64,000 nt of DNA from Reticulascus tulasneorum (GCA_001557505.1 LSAX01000003.1:4402001-4466000), one strand, 5' to 3'. Shown: positions 26,595 through 35,762, counted from the first letter of the stretch. Notes: a model not told the origin generated them from the sequence alone. Numbers and translations: made by a program.

Positions 26595-26599
26595 CACCG
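26595..26599. repeat. Target-site duplication of the copia element, right copy (CACCG)
   Basis: This is a perfect match to 6,005-6,009. It marks where the element entered the locus that continues as the island. Confidence 0.88.
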
Positions 26600-26805
26600 C
26601 CAAAGACCCCACCCCACCAACCTACCAACCGACCAGTAAAGGATCCTACTTCTAGGGCCGCCGATTTCGTTTTCTATTCCCTATATTTCTTTTCTTATCA
26701 TCCATCATTGAGGAGCCAATTCTGGCCGCCCAGGTCGTATCCCGCCATAATAGCGGTAACGCCCTCATTCCCCTTCGTCCCCTTTCACTCTACTTTCCTC
26801 TCGTT
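26600..26805. other. Upstream region of the DUF3435 relic
   Basis: About 200 bases of normal composition with C- and CT-rich tracts (CCCCACCCCACCAACC; later TCCCCTTCGTCCCC), as often seen in fungal promoters. No TATA box or start codon can be chosen because the downstream gene is broken. Confidence 0.35.
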
Positions 26806-29332
26806 TGCTAGTCTTTAGATGGACACCTTTTACCCACTTTGCCCGACCTTGTCCAGCTGCTTGAATGGCACCACCAGCGTTACTTGCCCCGAAAGCGAAC
26901 GGCGCCCCCGATAATCACATTGACTTTCTCAATCGTATTACCGAACGAGAGCAGAATAGATGCTCGAATCGGCCGGCAAAGCTGTCAACCGAGCAGTATG
27001 CCGCCCATTGAAAGTAGCTGAGGGGCGTATTCTTCATCAAGCTTAGATATGCCGCCGCGACTGAGATCAACGTCAGTAAGATCTTTAAGAAATAGAAACG
27101 GTACGTTTTGTAAATCCTAAGCTGCTCTATCAAGTCGTCAGCTAACGTCATAGATCTAGGTATTATACTGAGAAACTAAGGGCGGAGTGGAAAATGTTGA
27201 TCAAGAACCTAAAACGCGAAGAAACGATGGACTTCTTCTTCTAGGTTTACGAAGAATACAAGATCGGGATGTGGGGCACATCGAAAGTCTATATTCGTGA
27301 ATTTCAGCAGCTCTACACTATTATCACTGGCAATTACATGAACTAGTATGATAGTAAGGAACTTTATAAGGTATGGCAATAGCCTCGATCACCCCTTTAA
27401 CCTGGGATTACAATCGCTGACGGGCCATTAGTACCATGATCGTATATTAGTTACCTGTTTTAGGCTCTGGCCGCCTAACATGAACGGTAAGCCCGTCGTC
27501 GGCGCGGATGAAGTATAGGTGATCTTAATCTTTAATATCGCATACGATATCGGCATCTTTCCCGACGAGCGGCACCACGTCATTAATCTGCCCGGTTGCT
27601 ACCTATTTCAGTGTTATATCGGAGTACGGCCTGCCGAGCTCGTGCATAATGAGAGGAAAAAGCCGAAAGACGGCTCTATAGATGAGCTTTTCCATATAAA
27701 GGCTGTTACTTTGTCTGGCCCCGGTGGCGGCTAAGACGAGGTAGATAATAGCGAGGTAGCCGACGATGAGGCGCCGGACGAAGAATCCAGAATGCTGGCC
27801 AACCTCTTGTTGCAAGAAACTGTTAGACGAGGACGTCCCAAGGCTCTCTGCTACGAGGATATACTTCTAATGATCGTCCGCCACCTGGTCACCGGCCAGG
27901 CCACCCCGGCGATAGCGGTCAAGTTCATATATCATAAAGGCGCTGACAACAAGCCGAGACCGTATATTTGCTGCCTATCCCCGAACCCTGGACGCCGAGC
28001 ATAGCCCACGTTACTAATCTAAACCAGCACTATTTTCTTCTTTACCCCTACAAAGAGGTTAATCTTCTATCTTATTACCATCATCATATCCACTAGGGTC
28101 GACGACGATGTATTTGATGCGATAAGCTTGACGAACGGCGCACGTCTGCTTGGGACGAAGAATTAGGGTTCTAACAAGTGTACTCCGCTGCGGTGGAAAC
28201 AATCTAAGCTGAAGACCCCGGTCTTCCGCCGGTACGATCGCGGCGTCCTCTCCGCGACAGAAGCCATGTAGTATTCCAAGCTGAGAGACGATATAAGCCG
28301 CCAAAGCCTCGACGCCGGTTTCGAGGTACCATAGACCCCAAAGTTTTTTCGGAGAGGGGCCACCAATTCTGCGAATGGTAGGTCCATACTTCTCAGAGAC
28401 CATAGCGGGCCAGGAATGCTAACCAGGTCTGACATCAAGAAACGCCTCAGATGCTATCCGAGACCAAATGATGCGTCACGATCCCAAATTTACTACCTTC
28501 CATAGTGCCTATCTTAATGAGAATGTTAAGTTTGATTTACAAAATACCGTCCTAGGAGAAGAGACTGAGGATCAGTTCTACCGGCTTCTCGCGCACGTCA
28601 GCCTTACCCGTGACACTCGTGCTACGAGAGATATAGTCCCGGAAGAAATATGGGCAAACCTGCCGCCGGACTCAGAAATTGTTCAGTTGGAAGAGAAGCG
28701 AGCGGAGCTAAAGCAAGGGCGATACTAGATCCAAGGCCAGGACAACGAGGCGGAGATCTGTCAACTCTCCAATACAATCAGAACGAAGCGGGCGCAACGC
28801 GAGAAGAGGGTTGTGAAGGAATACCGCGAGTACTACTTCTATAACCGCCCTATATAAGATATCGAGGCGCAAGCCCGCGGCGAGGTGGAAGAAGAATACC
28901 CGGTTCCAGTTATTAACTACACTATCCCCGAACGTACGCGGCTCGCCGAGATTCTCTGCTTCCAGCCTGACGATTAGACTGAAGAGGAGATTCTCCAGGC
29001 ACAAGCTGAAGCTATCGATCTCAATGTCGCGCTATGTGGCAAAAGGGAGACCGTCAAGCGCAACCGCATTCAGCTCCGAGCTCAAGTCGAGCTGCCCATC
29101 AAACGAGAGTCGCCCGAGCCGGACCCCTTTCCCCTCCTTCTAGATCCAACTCAATGTCCTGAGTGCATTGGTGACGAGAGGCTTGCATATGAGGAACGGA
29201 CGTTCAAGTACTGCCGTCCAACAGTTAGGAATGACCATTTTGACGATAACCACCTAGAGGAACGGGAGCTTGCCGAGCGGCGTGGACACAGGAAAAGTAA
29301 CTCTGGATTATACTGTAAAGATTAGAATGAAA
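26806..29332 (+). pseudogene. DUF3435 / FluG-type tyrosine-recombinase gene, broken
   Basis: Pieces of one long protein in shifting plus-strand frames match the fungal DUF3435 (FluG-type) family. The N-terminal part (PDLVQLLEWHH..RYLPRK) is near 26,848, then KLRAEWKMLIKNLKREE and FFF*VYEEYK near 27,178-27,258. A recombinase box I (GVRPAELV, Arg codon 27,627-27,629) follows. The RRG box (KFFRRGATNSAN) is at about 28,341-28,376, and HSAYLN with the probable nucleophilic Tyr at 28,510-28,512. A CPECIGDERL..RTFKYCRP zinc-binding tail is near 29,158. Catalytic elements are all traceable, but stops (many from CAG or TGG) and frameshifts interrupt it. DUF3435 includes the captains of Starship elements, which sit at the 5' end and point inward; this one points into the island. 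It is not functional as read. Confidence 0.8.
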
Positions 29333-29683
29333 CTATAGACGTAGCTATATGTATAGTAATCGTGTAAGACTTGAGAGAGAAGTGCCAAGCGCTGCCCTTG
29401 TGCCTTGTACACGATCTGGGGCACACTCTGGCTCCAGAGCACGCTCGTCGTTGCGGACCGACTCGGGTCTTACTCTTTTGCATTTACTTGGTGAGGGAGG
29501 CAGGGTGGAGTTAAAGTCTCTGAGTTCAAATCTCAGCAGCAGTGTTTTGAAGCTATTCAGAGATATATTTTCCCCTAATCTAGCAAGTCTTGGGCACCTG
29601 CACCCTCCAAAGCCTCCAGGAGGTCCAAGCCTCGTTGTGCACAAAATTTCATCCCGTAGGAACCTTCCCCGAATCTAGTGCAT
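29333..29683. other. Intergenic spacer after the DUF3435 relic
   Basis: The spacer has normal composition and overlapping open frames on both strands but no recognisable product. It contains a tRNA T-arm-like hairpin, CTGAGTTCAAATCTCAG, near 29,519, without a matching acceptor stem or D-arm. Confidence 0.45.
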
Positions 29684-30071
29684 CCCTCAAATCTGGTGCA
29701 TCCCTCAAATCTGGTGCATCCCCTAAATCTGGGGTGCCATCCCCCAAATCTGGTCCATCCCTCAAATCTGGTGCATCCCTCAAATCTGGTGCATCCCCTA
29801 AATCTGGGGTGCCATCCCCCAAATCTGGTCCATCCCCCAAATCAGGGGTGCCATCCCTCAAATCTGGGGCCATCCCCCAAATCTGGTGCCATCCCTCAAA
29901 TCTGGTGCCATCCCTCAAATCTGGTGCCATCCCCTAAATCTGGTGCCATCCCCCTAATCCGGTGCCATCCCCTAATCCGGTGCCATCCCCCAAATCTGGT
30001 CCATCCCCTAAATCTGGGGTGCCATCCCTCAAATCTGGTGCCCTAAATCTGATGCATCCACTAAATCAGGC
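29684..30071. repeat. Minisatellite, about 21 units of 17-21 bp
   Basis: The unit is close to CATCCCTCAAATCTGGTG, with variants CCATCCCCCAAATCTGG and CCATCCCCTAATCCGG. Units differ by insertions of GGG or GC at the joint. The array keeps open frames in several registers simply because the unit lacks stops. It is not RIP-mutated and its last unit overlaps the end of the next gene relic. Confidence 0.92.
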
Positions 30072-30984
30072 CTCCAAACTGAGATACATCTGACTCGATC
30101 GCTAACTCGCTCTTCTTTGCAAAGTAAATCGAGGCCCGGATCAAATCGGCTAGATACACCCGTAAGACCTCATCAGCAACAGCCTCTAGAGAATGGATAG
30201 TTATAGAAAAATTACGGCTTTAAATATGTCAATAAAACGTGATGAAATTCAAAGGAGGAACGTACATAATACTCTCGACTCTGTCCGAGTAAGTTATCAA
30301 TAAGAGTAGTAAAAGCCCTACAACGACAGACCAACGCTTACCTCTCCGTATTTGATTCTTTAATTCTTTCCTAACTTCTTTTATTAACGTTATGCTTAAT
30401 ATCTATCTTTAATATTATAAATAGATGTCAAAAGCAATTATAACGTTACCACGACCAACGTTTAATTTAAGACGACCTCGCTATCTATTATTATTAATAA
30501 TATTTTAAAGAGAAGCTATCGCCTTTGCTAGTTAGATATAAGCAAGCCTTAATAAGAGATAAGAGCCCTTTCTGTTCATAATAATATCGTGTAAAGCCGC
30601 AAAAGCGGCCTCGACATACCAGTTTATAGAGGTAATATTCTAAGGTAAAATCGTTTTAAATAATAATAACACCCACGTTTTATATATCTCTACATAATAA
30701 TCCGTAAAGATCGTTGATATCTTATATATGATTAAGCGTCGCGTAAGACTACTTAGCTCTAAGGGTGGCCAGGTATTCGGTCAATATAAGACTTCCTCAT
30801 ATTTATCTTCCGAGGATTTCATATATACATCTACGTCGCTCTCCTCGTCCTTTAGGCTTATAGCTTTAAACCCCCTTATAAGCTCACTAATATATATATT
30901 ATTAATAGGTAAATAATAGGCTAGTTCGCTGGCGAGTCTGTTTATTTACTCGAAAAGCAGTATATCTAGACGTCTTACAACCAT
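30061..30984 (-). pseudogene. Unrecognised protein relic, single frame with about 11 point stops
   Basis: The minus strand keeps one frame of 308 codons from an ATG at 30,984-30,982 to a TAG at 30,063-30,061, with no net frameshift. About eleven internal stops interrupt it, nearly all TAA or TAG where CAA or CAG would restore Gln, plus one TGA that could be from CGA. Between stops the protein is plausible: an acidic stretch (SLKDEESDVDVYMKSSEDKY), a WYVEAAFAALHDIIMNRKG segment, a basic KEVRKELKNQIRRGKRW segment, and a C-terminus EAVADEVLRVYLADLIRAS. Open sequence continues upstream of the ATG after two stops, so the true start may be earlier. I do not recognise the family. Composition is lower in G+C than the island average, fitting moderate RIP. 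Confidence 0.6.
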
Positions 30985-31640
30985 ATTAACGATCTAGGCT
31001 GGTGTGCGGCTGCTCTAGCTGCTAGGTCGCAACTATTAAGTATAAGGAGAGGGGTAGGGATCAGGGGCGGCAATATATGTCCTCAAACTTGCTCCGGATC
31101 TCTGGATCCTGGGATCCTGAGTCCTGGTTCTGGGCGTCGTCCACCTACGATCCGTTTCCTGGGACGCAAGGGGACGCCTGGAACCAGGTCGCAATGGGCA
31201 TCCAGAATCACGGCCGCAGACGGTCCCCAGACATCTGTGATAGCCTGGATCAGAACTGGCAAGGAAATATTAAAACAGATTCCTAAATGTCGAACAAACC
31301 GCGAGTTGTCTGTCCGTCTGTGAAAGTCATGGAAATGCCATAAGTACAAAGAGATGATCAACGAACGCTTTTTCCTCTACTAGGCCCTAGTTATGAAACC
31401 GTAGATGGTTTACTAACGGGATTCACCAAATATACTATAAAACTGATATAGCGCCGAAAGAAAAGAGATAGGAGTAATGAAAACTTTCAAAAGAGATGGT
31501 AGACTCTGGTGAAAATAGGGTGGGAGCTCGAACGAGACTACAGAGCCGATGTATACTTTTCAGTAGGCCGGAAAAACAAGGACTTCGTCTTTCGTTCCAG
31601 TAAAAGCTTCTCGCCACTATTAGCAGATGATATTGTACAT
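30985..31640. other. Stretch with no gene identified
   Basis: Composition is mixed, rising in G+C near 31,080-31,250, where CTGGATCCTGGGATCCTGAG-like short repeats occur. Minus-strand frames of 60-90 codons exist but show no family signature. Confidence 0.4.
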
Positions 31641-31819
31641 CCAGCCAGCCCTCTTGCTACGGGTCTTCAATGCTAATATAGTTATTAAAGGAAAAGCGCT
31701 ATCCTTCGCCAGTCGTAGTCACAGGAGCAGGCGCTACAAAGCTCAGGAATAGAGGTAGGAGGCTGGCAGAGACAGGGGTGTCTGTCTTGGTTGATGATGG
31801 AGGGGCCCTATGAAATGAG

Positions 31820-31906
31820 AAATGGGATTGGAGAACAGAACGTGGGAGCTGTATTTGTTAGTCGCACGCTGCATAGCCGCCACAAGGGCGGCGCTGGGAC
31901 CACCTA

Positions 31907-31945
<39 letters not shown>

Positions 31946-31947
31946 AT
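31820..31947 (+). mobile_element. LINE 3' end with (AAAT)n tail, first copy
   Basis: The sequence GTGGGAGCTGTATTT, followed by CGCTGCATAGC and a CCGCC...GGCGG stem and then a tandem TAAA tail, matches the 3' end of the LINE at 34,065-34,158. Similarity is clear only over the last 100 bases or so. The 5' limit and target duplication were not found. It is not RIP-mutated. Confidence 0.65.
31904..31947. repeat. (TAAA)n microsatellite, LINE tail
   Basis: About ten perfect TAAA units directly follow the LINE 3' hairpin. This is the tail of a target-primed insertion rather than an independent microsatellite. Confidence 0.9.
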
Positions 31948-31954
31948 CAAGCTT

Positions 31955-32290
31955 ACAGCACCTCCCGGCAATCTAGGTACCTGATAGCCTCAGGAAGCGT
32001 ACCACAGGATGAACTAGACCCTGGGACTCTGCACCTAGGACCACGGTGTTCCTAAGGTGTCATATAGCCTAGGTTGTTGTACCTAGAGTGGTATTACCAG
32101 GAAGTTCTTCCTGGGGCAATGTGAATAGGACCGCTATACTCCTGGGGTACTGTGCACAGGAACAGCTTGGTCTAAGTACTGCCTATCTAGGTTCACTACG
32201 CTCGTAAGGCCTTATACACAGGACCCAGTTTCTCCTAAGAGCGCCCTACTCCTAGGATCTTGTGCCTAGGACTAGAGATGCTGGGAGGTT
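31955..32290. repeat. Imperfect tandem array rich in CCTAGG-like motifs
   Basis: Phrases such as CTGCACCTAGGACC, TTGTACCTAGAG and TTGTGCCTAGGACT recur at irregular intervals of roughly 25-60 bases, mixed with CCTGGGG and TTCCT. The units are diverged, so a count is not meaningful by eye. Confidence 0.5.
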
Positions 32291-32338
32291 ATTGTATTTT
32301 TCATCATACTCTAGCTGCAATATGAATTTCCATTCTCG

Positions 32339-32823
32339 GGTACTAGTAGCGCGTATGGACGAGGGAGGACAGCTACTAGTAGCACGTAGGGACGAGGGAG
32401 CTTAACTACTAGTAGCCTGATTTAGGGGAGGAGGTAGGCTACTAGTAGCTTGATTTAGGTGCGCGGTGGGGGAGGTCAGCTACTGGTAGCCTGATTTAGG
32501 GGGAAAGGCAAGCTACCAGTAGCATGGTTTAGGGGCAGGGTGGGGGAGGTCAGTTACCAGTAATTAGCACATAGGGCTGAGGGAGGTCAACTACCAGTAG
32601 CTTGGTTTGAGGTGGACGGTCAGCTACCAGTAGCTTGATTTAGGTGCGCGGTGGGGGAGGCAAGCTACCAGTAGCATGGTTTAGGGGCGGGGTGGGGGAG
32701 GTCAGTTACCAGTAGCACATAGGGCTGAGGGAGGTCAACTACCAGTAGCTAGATTTAGGGGAGGAGGTAAGCTACTAGTAGCTTGATTTGAGGGGGACGG
32801 TCAGCTACCAGTAGCATAATTTA
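32339..32823. repeat. Tandem array of 14 units built on the palindrome GCTACYRGTAGC
   Basis: Fourteen copies of CTAC(T/C)(A/G)GTAG, most within GCTAC..GTAGC, are spaced about 30-45 bases apart by G-rich spacers such as TTTAGGTGCGCGGTGGGGG. Units 6-8 and 10-12 form a higher-order duplication: both contain GGTTTAGGGGC, GGGAGGTCAGTTACCAGTA and ACATAGGGCTGAGGG. The array is not RIP-mutated. Confidence 0.9.
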
Positions 32824-32825
32824 GG

Positions 32826-32870
32826 TGCTGTCCCAGCCGCCCCTGTGGCGGCTATGCAGCGTTCATATAA
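32826..32870 (-). mobile_element. Inverted LINE 3' terminus
   Basis: CTGTCCCAGCCGCCCCTGTG and the following GCGGCTATGCAGCG are the reverse complement of the LINE 3' end seen at 31,866-31,905 and 34,090-34,135, without its (TAAA)n tail. It faces the first copy across the palindromic array. Only the terminal 40-45 bases are recognisable. Confidence 0.6.
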
Positions 32871-33132
32871 AGCAGCCGTTTTCCGCTCCCCGTGTCCAGA
32901 AAAGGTCCTCTTGCACACATAGACCTGGTGGTATAGGCATTATTTCTGCACAAAAGGCCCCCCCCGTTCAGATGGTCATCGGTCGCCCTTCTACCAAGAA
33001 GGCCCCCCCGATTGACCAAGCGATCGTGTCTTTTTGTAGTTCTAGTGGCTGTTCTATGTCTATGGCTTCTGGGGAGGTGAACTTAGTACAGTGCATACAG
33101 TCAAGGCGTCCAACAAGGCCGGTTCAGAGAAA
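32871..33132. other. Unique sequence upstream of the LINE insertion
   Basis: No family is recognisable. An open frame running through this segment into the LINE is an accident of insertion. The last bases, AGACCTCAAAC, resemble the joint of the 109-bp repeat found beyond the LINE, so the array originally began here. Confidence 0.45.
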
Positions 33133-33146
33133 GACCTCAAACAATG
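33133..33146. repeat. 14-bp target-site duplication of the LINE, left copy
   Basis: GACCTCAAACAATG directly precedes the LINE sequence and recurs at 34,159-34,172 directly after the A-rich tail. A perfect duplication of this length is typical of target-primed reverse transcription. Confidence 0.9.
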
Positions 33147-33784
33147 ACAACCAAGCAGCCATCCAAGCAATGAGAAACCCCAAACGCCCATCCGGACAAT
33201 ACATCCTCGTCGAAGCCATACAGGCACTCGAAGAACTCCGAGCACGAGGACGGGAAGTCCAGTTCAGGTGGATCCCAGCACATGTCGGAGTGCCGGGTAA
33301 CGAGGCAGCCGACAAAGCAGCCAAGGAAGCCAGTTGCCCAGACGTAGACGGTCAAACGGATCTGGAGCTACGGGCAGGCCCGGCGCCACCGCAGACACTC
33401 ATGGCAACAACGAAGACCACGATCCGCCTGATAATGACAGGAGAATGGGACCTCGCCTGGGAAAAGGACAAGCACGGTAGAAACCTCTTCAAGCTCGGGG
33501 TACGACCGGGAAAAGACACCCTTAAGCTACATACAGGCACACATAGAGCGATAAGCTCTGTGATCACACAAATGCGCGTGGGCAAGATCGGAACACGTGA
33601 CTACTTTTACGCCATCAACAAAGCCGATACCGACGACTGCGAATGTGGCCACGGGCGCCAGAACGTGCGCCACATCCTCCTGGAATGCAGAAACTGGGTG
33701 GAAGAAAGACAACAGATGTGGGTAGGCAAGCGACCATGCATGGACATCAAGCGCATACTCTATAGCCTGGCAATGGTAGTATAA
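33147..33784 (+). pseudogene. LINE RNase H and C-terminal zinc-binding fragment
   Basis: About 212 codons remain open to a TAA at 33,782-33,784. The start shows the RNase H block DNQAAIQA (the first base of the Asp codon is supplied by the target duplication), then [21 protein letters not shown] near 33,269-33,331, the hallmark of LINE-encoded RNase H. Further on, [19 protein letters not shown] near 33,634-33,690 is the C-x-C-x7-H-x4-C cluster at the C-terminus of fungal LINE ORF2 proteins. Endonuclease and reverse transcriptase are missing, so this is a dead fragment. An upstream frame (from 32,825) is fused to it by chance. Confidence 0.88.
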
Positions 33785-34158
33785 GCAGCGAAAATGATAA
33801 TATGGACAGGCCTCTTGAAGTAATTCAGGGCGGTACCGTCCACGGTTCTCGTATATACCAACGGAGACGAGTGATTTACTGTTAAACAGAAGATCAGGAA
33901 GGCTACAGAAAGCCTAACAAGTACATAGATATAGAACAGCCAGTAAGACTATAAGCAAATTAGTTACCAGGTGGAAGCGGAAGGGAAAGCAGGTTCCTGT
34001 AGGAACAATAGCCAGGTTGACGAGACAGGGCAGTTGTTGTAGGAGGGGCAGATTTCCTGGAAGCAGAAAGTGGGAGCTGTATTTATTTATAGTTGTACGC
34101 TGCATAGCTGCCTAAGGCGGCTGGGACAGCCTATGAATAAATAAATAAATATAAATAG
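33147..34158 (+). mobile_element. 5'-truncated LINE (I/Tad-like) with exact 14-bp target duplication
   Basis: The insertion is 1,012 bp and starts inside the RNase H domain of the second open reading frame. It continues through the C-terminal zinc-binding region, the 3' untranslated region and a TAAA tail. Severe 5' truncation is normal for LINEs. The sequence keeps an intact frame and normal composition, with no RIP. It landed in a 109-bp tandem array: the target sequence AGACCTCAAAC is the unit joint. Confidence 0.88.
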
Positions 34159-34172
34159 GACCTCAAACAATG
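34159..34172. repeat. 14-bp target-site duplication of the LINE, right copy
   Basis: GACCTCAAACAATG, identical to 33,133-33,146. The tandem array resumes at once on the right. Confidence 0.9.
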
Positions 34173-34575
34173 CTATTCCTCAGATGAGGAAGCTCAAATG
34201 ACATCTCCACTCTGGGGAGAAACTTCGACGGACAGTCCATCTTTTGGGCCTCCGCCTCTTTTGAGAGACCTCGAACGAGGTTATTCTTCAGATGAGGAAG
34301 CTCGGATGACATCTCCACTCGGTGGAGAAACTTCGGCAGACATAGTCCCTCTTTTGAAGTCCCAACTTCTTGAGGGACTTCACGCAAGGTTATTCCTCGG
34401 ATGAGGAAGCTCAAATGACATCTCCACTCTGGGGAGAAACTTCGACGGACAGAGTCCAGCTTTTGAGCCCCCACCTCTTTTGCGAGACCTCAAACGAGGT
34501 TATTCCTCAGACGAGGAAGCTCAAACGAACCCTCCTATCTTTAGAGAAACTTCGGCAGTCAGATTTCAACTGAAG
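34173..34575. repeat. Tandem array, about 4 units of 108-110 bp
   Basis: The phrase ATTCCTCAGATGAGGAAGCT, with small changes, begins at 34,175, 34,283, 34,392 and 34,502, giving spacings of 108, 109 and 110. Each unit continues ATGACATCTCCACTC and GAGAAACTTCG. The fourth unit is the most diverged. The LINE sits at the left edge of the array and separates it from a partial unit at about 33,122-33,146. Confidence 0.9.
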
Positions 34576-34726
34576 CCGGAATTTAGATCCAAGACTTGGG
34601 AAGCAGAAAATGGACTCGGTAACCTTAAATTGCCCCTTCCAAAAATAGGTACATCGTCGTTTTATCAATACGAATGACTCACATAGACCCTTGGGTACAG
34701 TACTGTATCCTTAAATTATAACAACT

Positions 34727-35047
34727 ATGAATCCACTATTGGTTTTCCATAGCGTTGCTGTCTCTTCTTTCTTCAACATTAAGCTGTTTCTAGTGCTACT
34801 CCTTCTCAGATTCAAGCTGCTTGAGAAATCCCCTTGCTTCCTGGATATAGCTGAACTTGGACCATACTCGTCAAAGAAACGAGATAGAACGAATGAGAAT
34901 TTTCAAAAGGTAAGAGAAAATATCATAGGGCGGTGCGATGAAATAAGCCACCGTTTTCAGACAGATGTTTACATGGTGTTCCGCTATAAACATAAGTACT
35001 ATGAATATAAGTCTACTAACGAGCCAGCATGGTTATCCATAGTCTAG
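34727..35047 (+). CDS. Small MADS-like fragment, hypothetical
   Basis: An open frame of 106 codons. The first half is hydrophobic and probably not part of the original protein. The second half contains RDRTNENFQKVRENIIGRCD, then EISHRFQTDVYMVF and RYKHKYYEYKS. This pattern (basic helix, CDE, then a VYxVxxxxHKYYEY strand) resembles short fungal proteins with a MADS/SRF-like fold. If right, a 5' exon may be missing and the hydrophobic part would be intron or leader. The stop follows shortly after PAWLSIV. The family call rests on pattern memory only. Confidence 0.35.
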   Translation: MNPLLVFHSVAVSSFFNIKLFLVLLLLRFKLLEKSPCFLDIAELGPYSSKKRDRTNENFQKVRENIIGRCDEISHRFQTDVYMVFRYKHKYYEYKSTNEPAWLSIV

Positions 35048-35640
35048 ACAGTATATATAATAAGGCCCCGCCTTATGTATATTGTAACTAATCCCACGAA
35101 GGGAAGGACTTATCCTAAATTCACTAAAACCCTAGACGACTTTGTCCATCGTAGAAGTCGTAAAGTAAAGAAAGACAGCACTATGGCACCTGACCAAGCT
35201 GGCTTGGGTGAGCCTAATGATAACAACATTATGGGAGATGGGTCATAGCCAATAGTGGATACTAGTCCAAGCAGTTTGTGAATTTGATAGTCTAGGGCCA
35301 TCTTAGCACGATAGGGCTGTATTTGGGGGTATAAGCTAGAAATAAACACGTTATTCTAGGCGGTGCATTGAGGCGCTACGTTCCCCTAATCAGTGAAGAC
35401 CCTAATTATAGAAGTGCCAAATACATCGCCTAAGGTAATGATTTTCGGTTATCTATATGATATCACATGGTACTAGCTGGCCAGCACGCCTGGTATGTCA
35501 CGTTCTGAGTATATTGGTAAGACTAATGACTAAGATGGTTATATGACGCTGCCCATAATCAGGAGCAGTGTGACACCATGAGCGAGTTTCTCACTCGAAT
35601 GACTATTGACTATCTTATGGGGCCATAATCTGATTTCTTC
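35048..35640. other. Stretch with no gene identified
   Basis: The composition is moderate. A minus-strand frame of 79 codons and several plus-strand fragments exist, none with a recognisable motif. It may be decayed coding DNA: stops are frequent but A+T is not extreme. Confidence 0.4.
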
Positions 35641-35642
35641 TC

Positions 35643-35762
35643 TAGCGAGCCATGTCCGTTGGCGACTCTGTGCTAGCGAGCCATGTCCGCTGGCGACTTT
35701 CTGCTGACGGGCCATGTCGCTGGCGACTCTCTGCTGGCGAGCGATGACCGCTAGTGACTCTA
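35643..35762. repeat. Tandem array, four units of about 30 bp
   Basis: Four copies of GCGAGCCATGTCCGCTGGCG followed by ACTCTCTGCT lie head to tail, the third lacking one base. The last unit is diverged (GCGATGACCGCTAGTGACTC). Confidence 0.88.

Noticed and set aside
28059..29004. Minus-strand open frames of 90-115 codons
   Set aside because: They are antisense to the DUF3435 relic, whose plus-strand motifs are clear.
29510..29545. tRNA gene suggested by a perfect T-arm (CTGAG-TTCAAAT-CTCAG)
   Set aside because: No acceptor stem pairs with the bases after the T-arm, and no D-arm or anticodon arm fits upstream. It may be a decayed SINE or chance hairpin.
29590..30046. Repetitive open frames of 90-120 codons on both strands
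   Set aside because: They exist because the minisatellite unit has no stop in several phases. No start context or family support.
32825..33784. One 319-codon gene
   Set aside because: The first 107 codons lie outside the LINE and the rest is LINE RNase H. The 14-bp target duplication at the junction shows the fusion is accidental.
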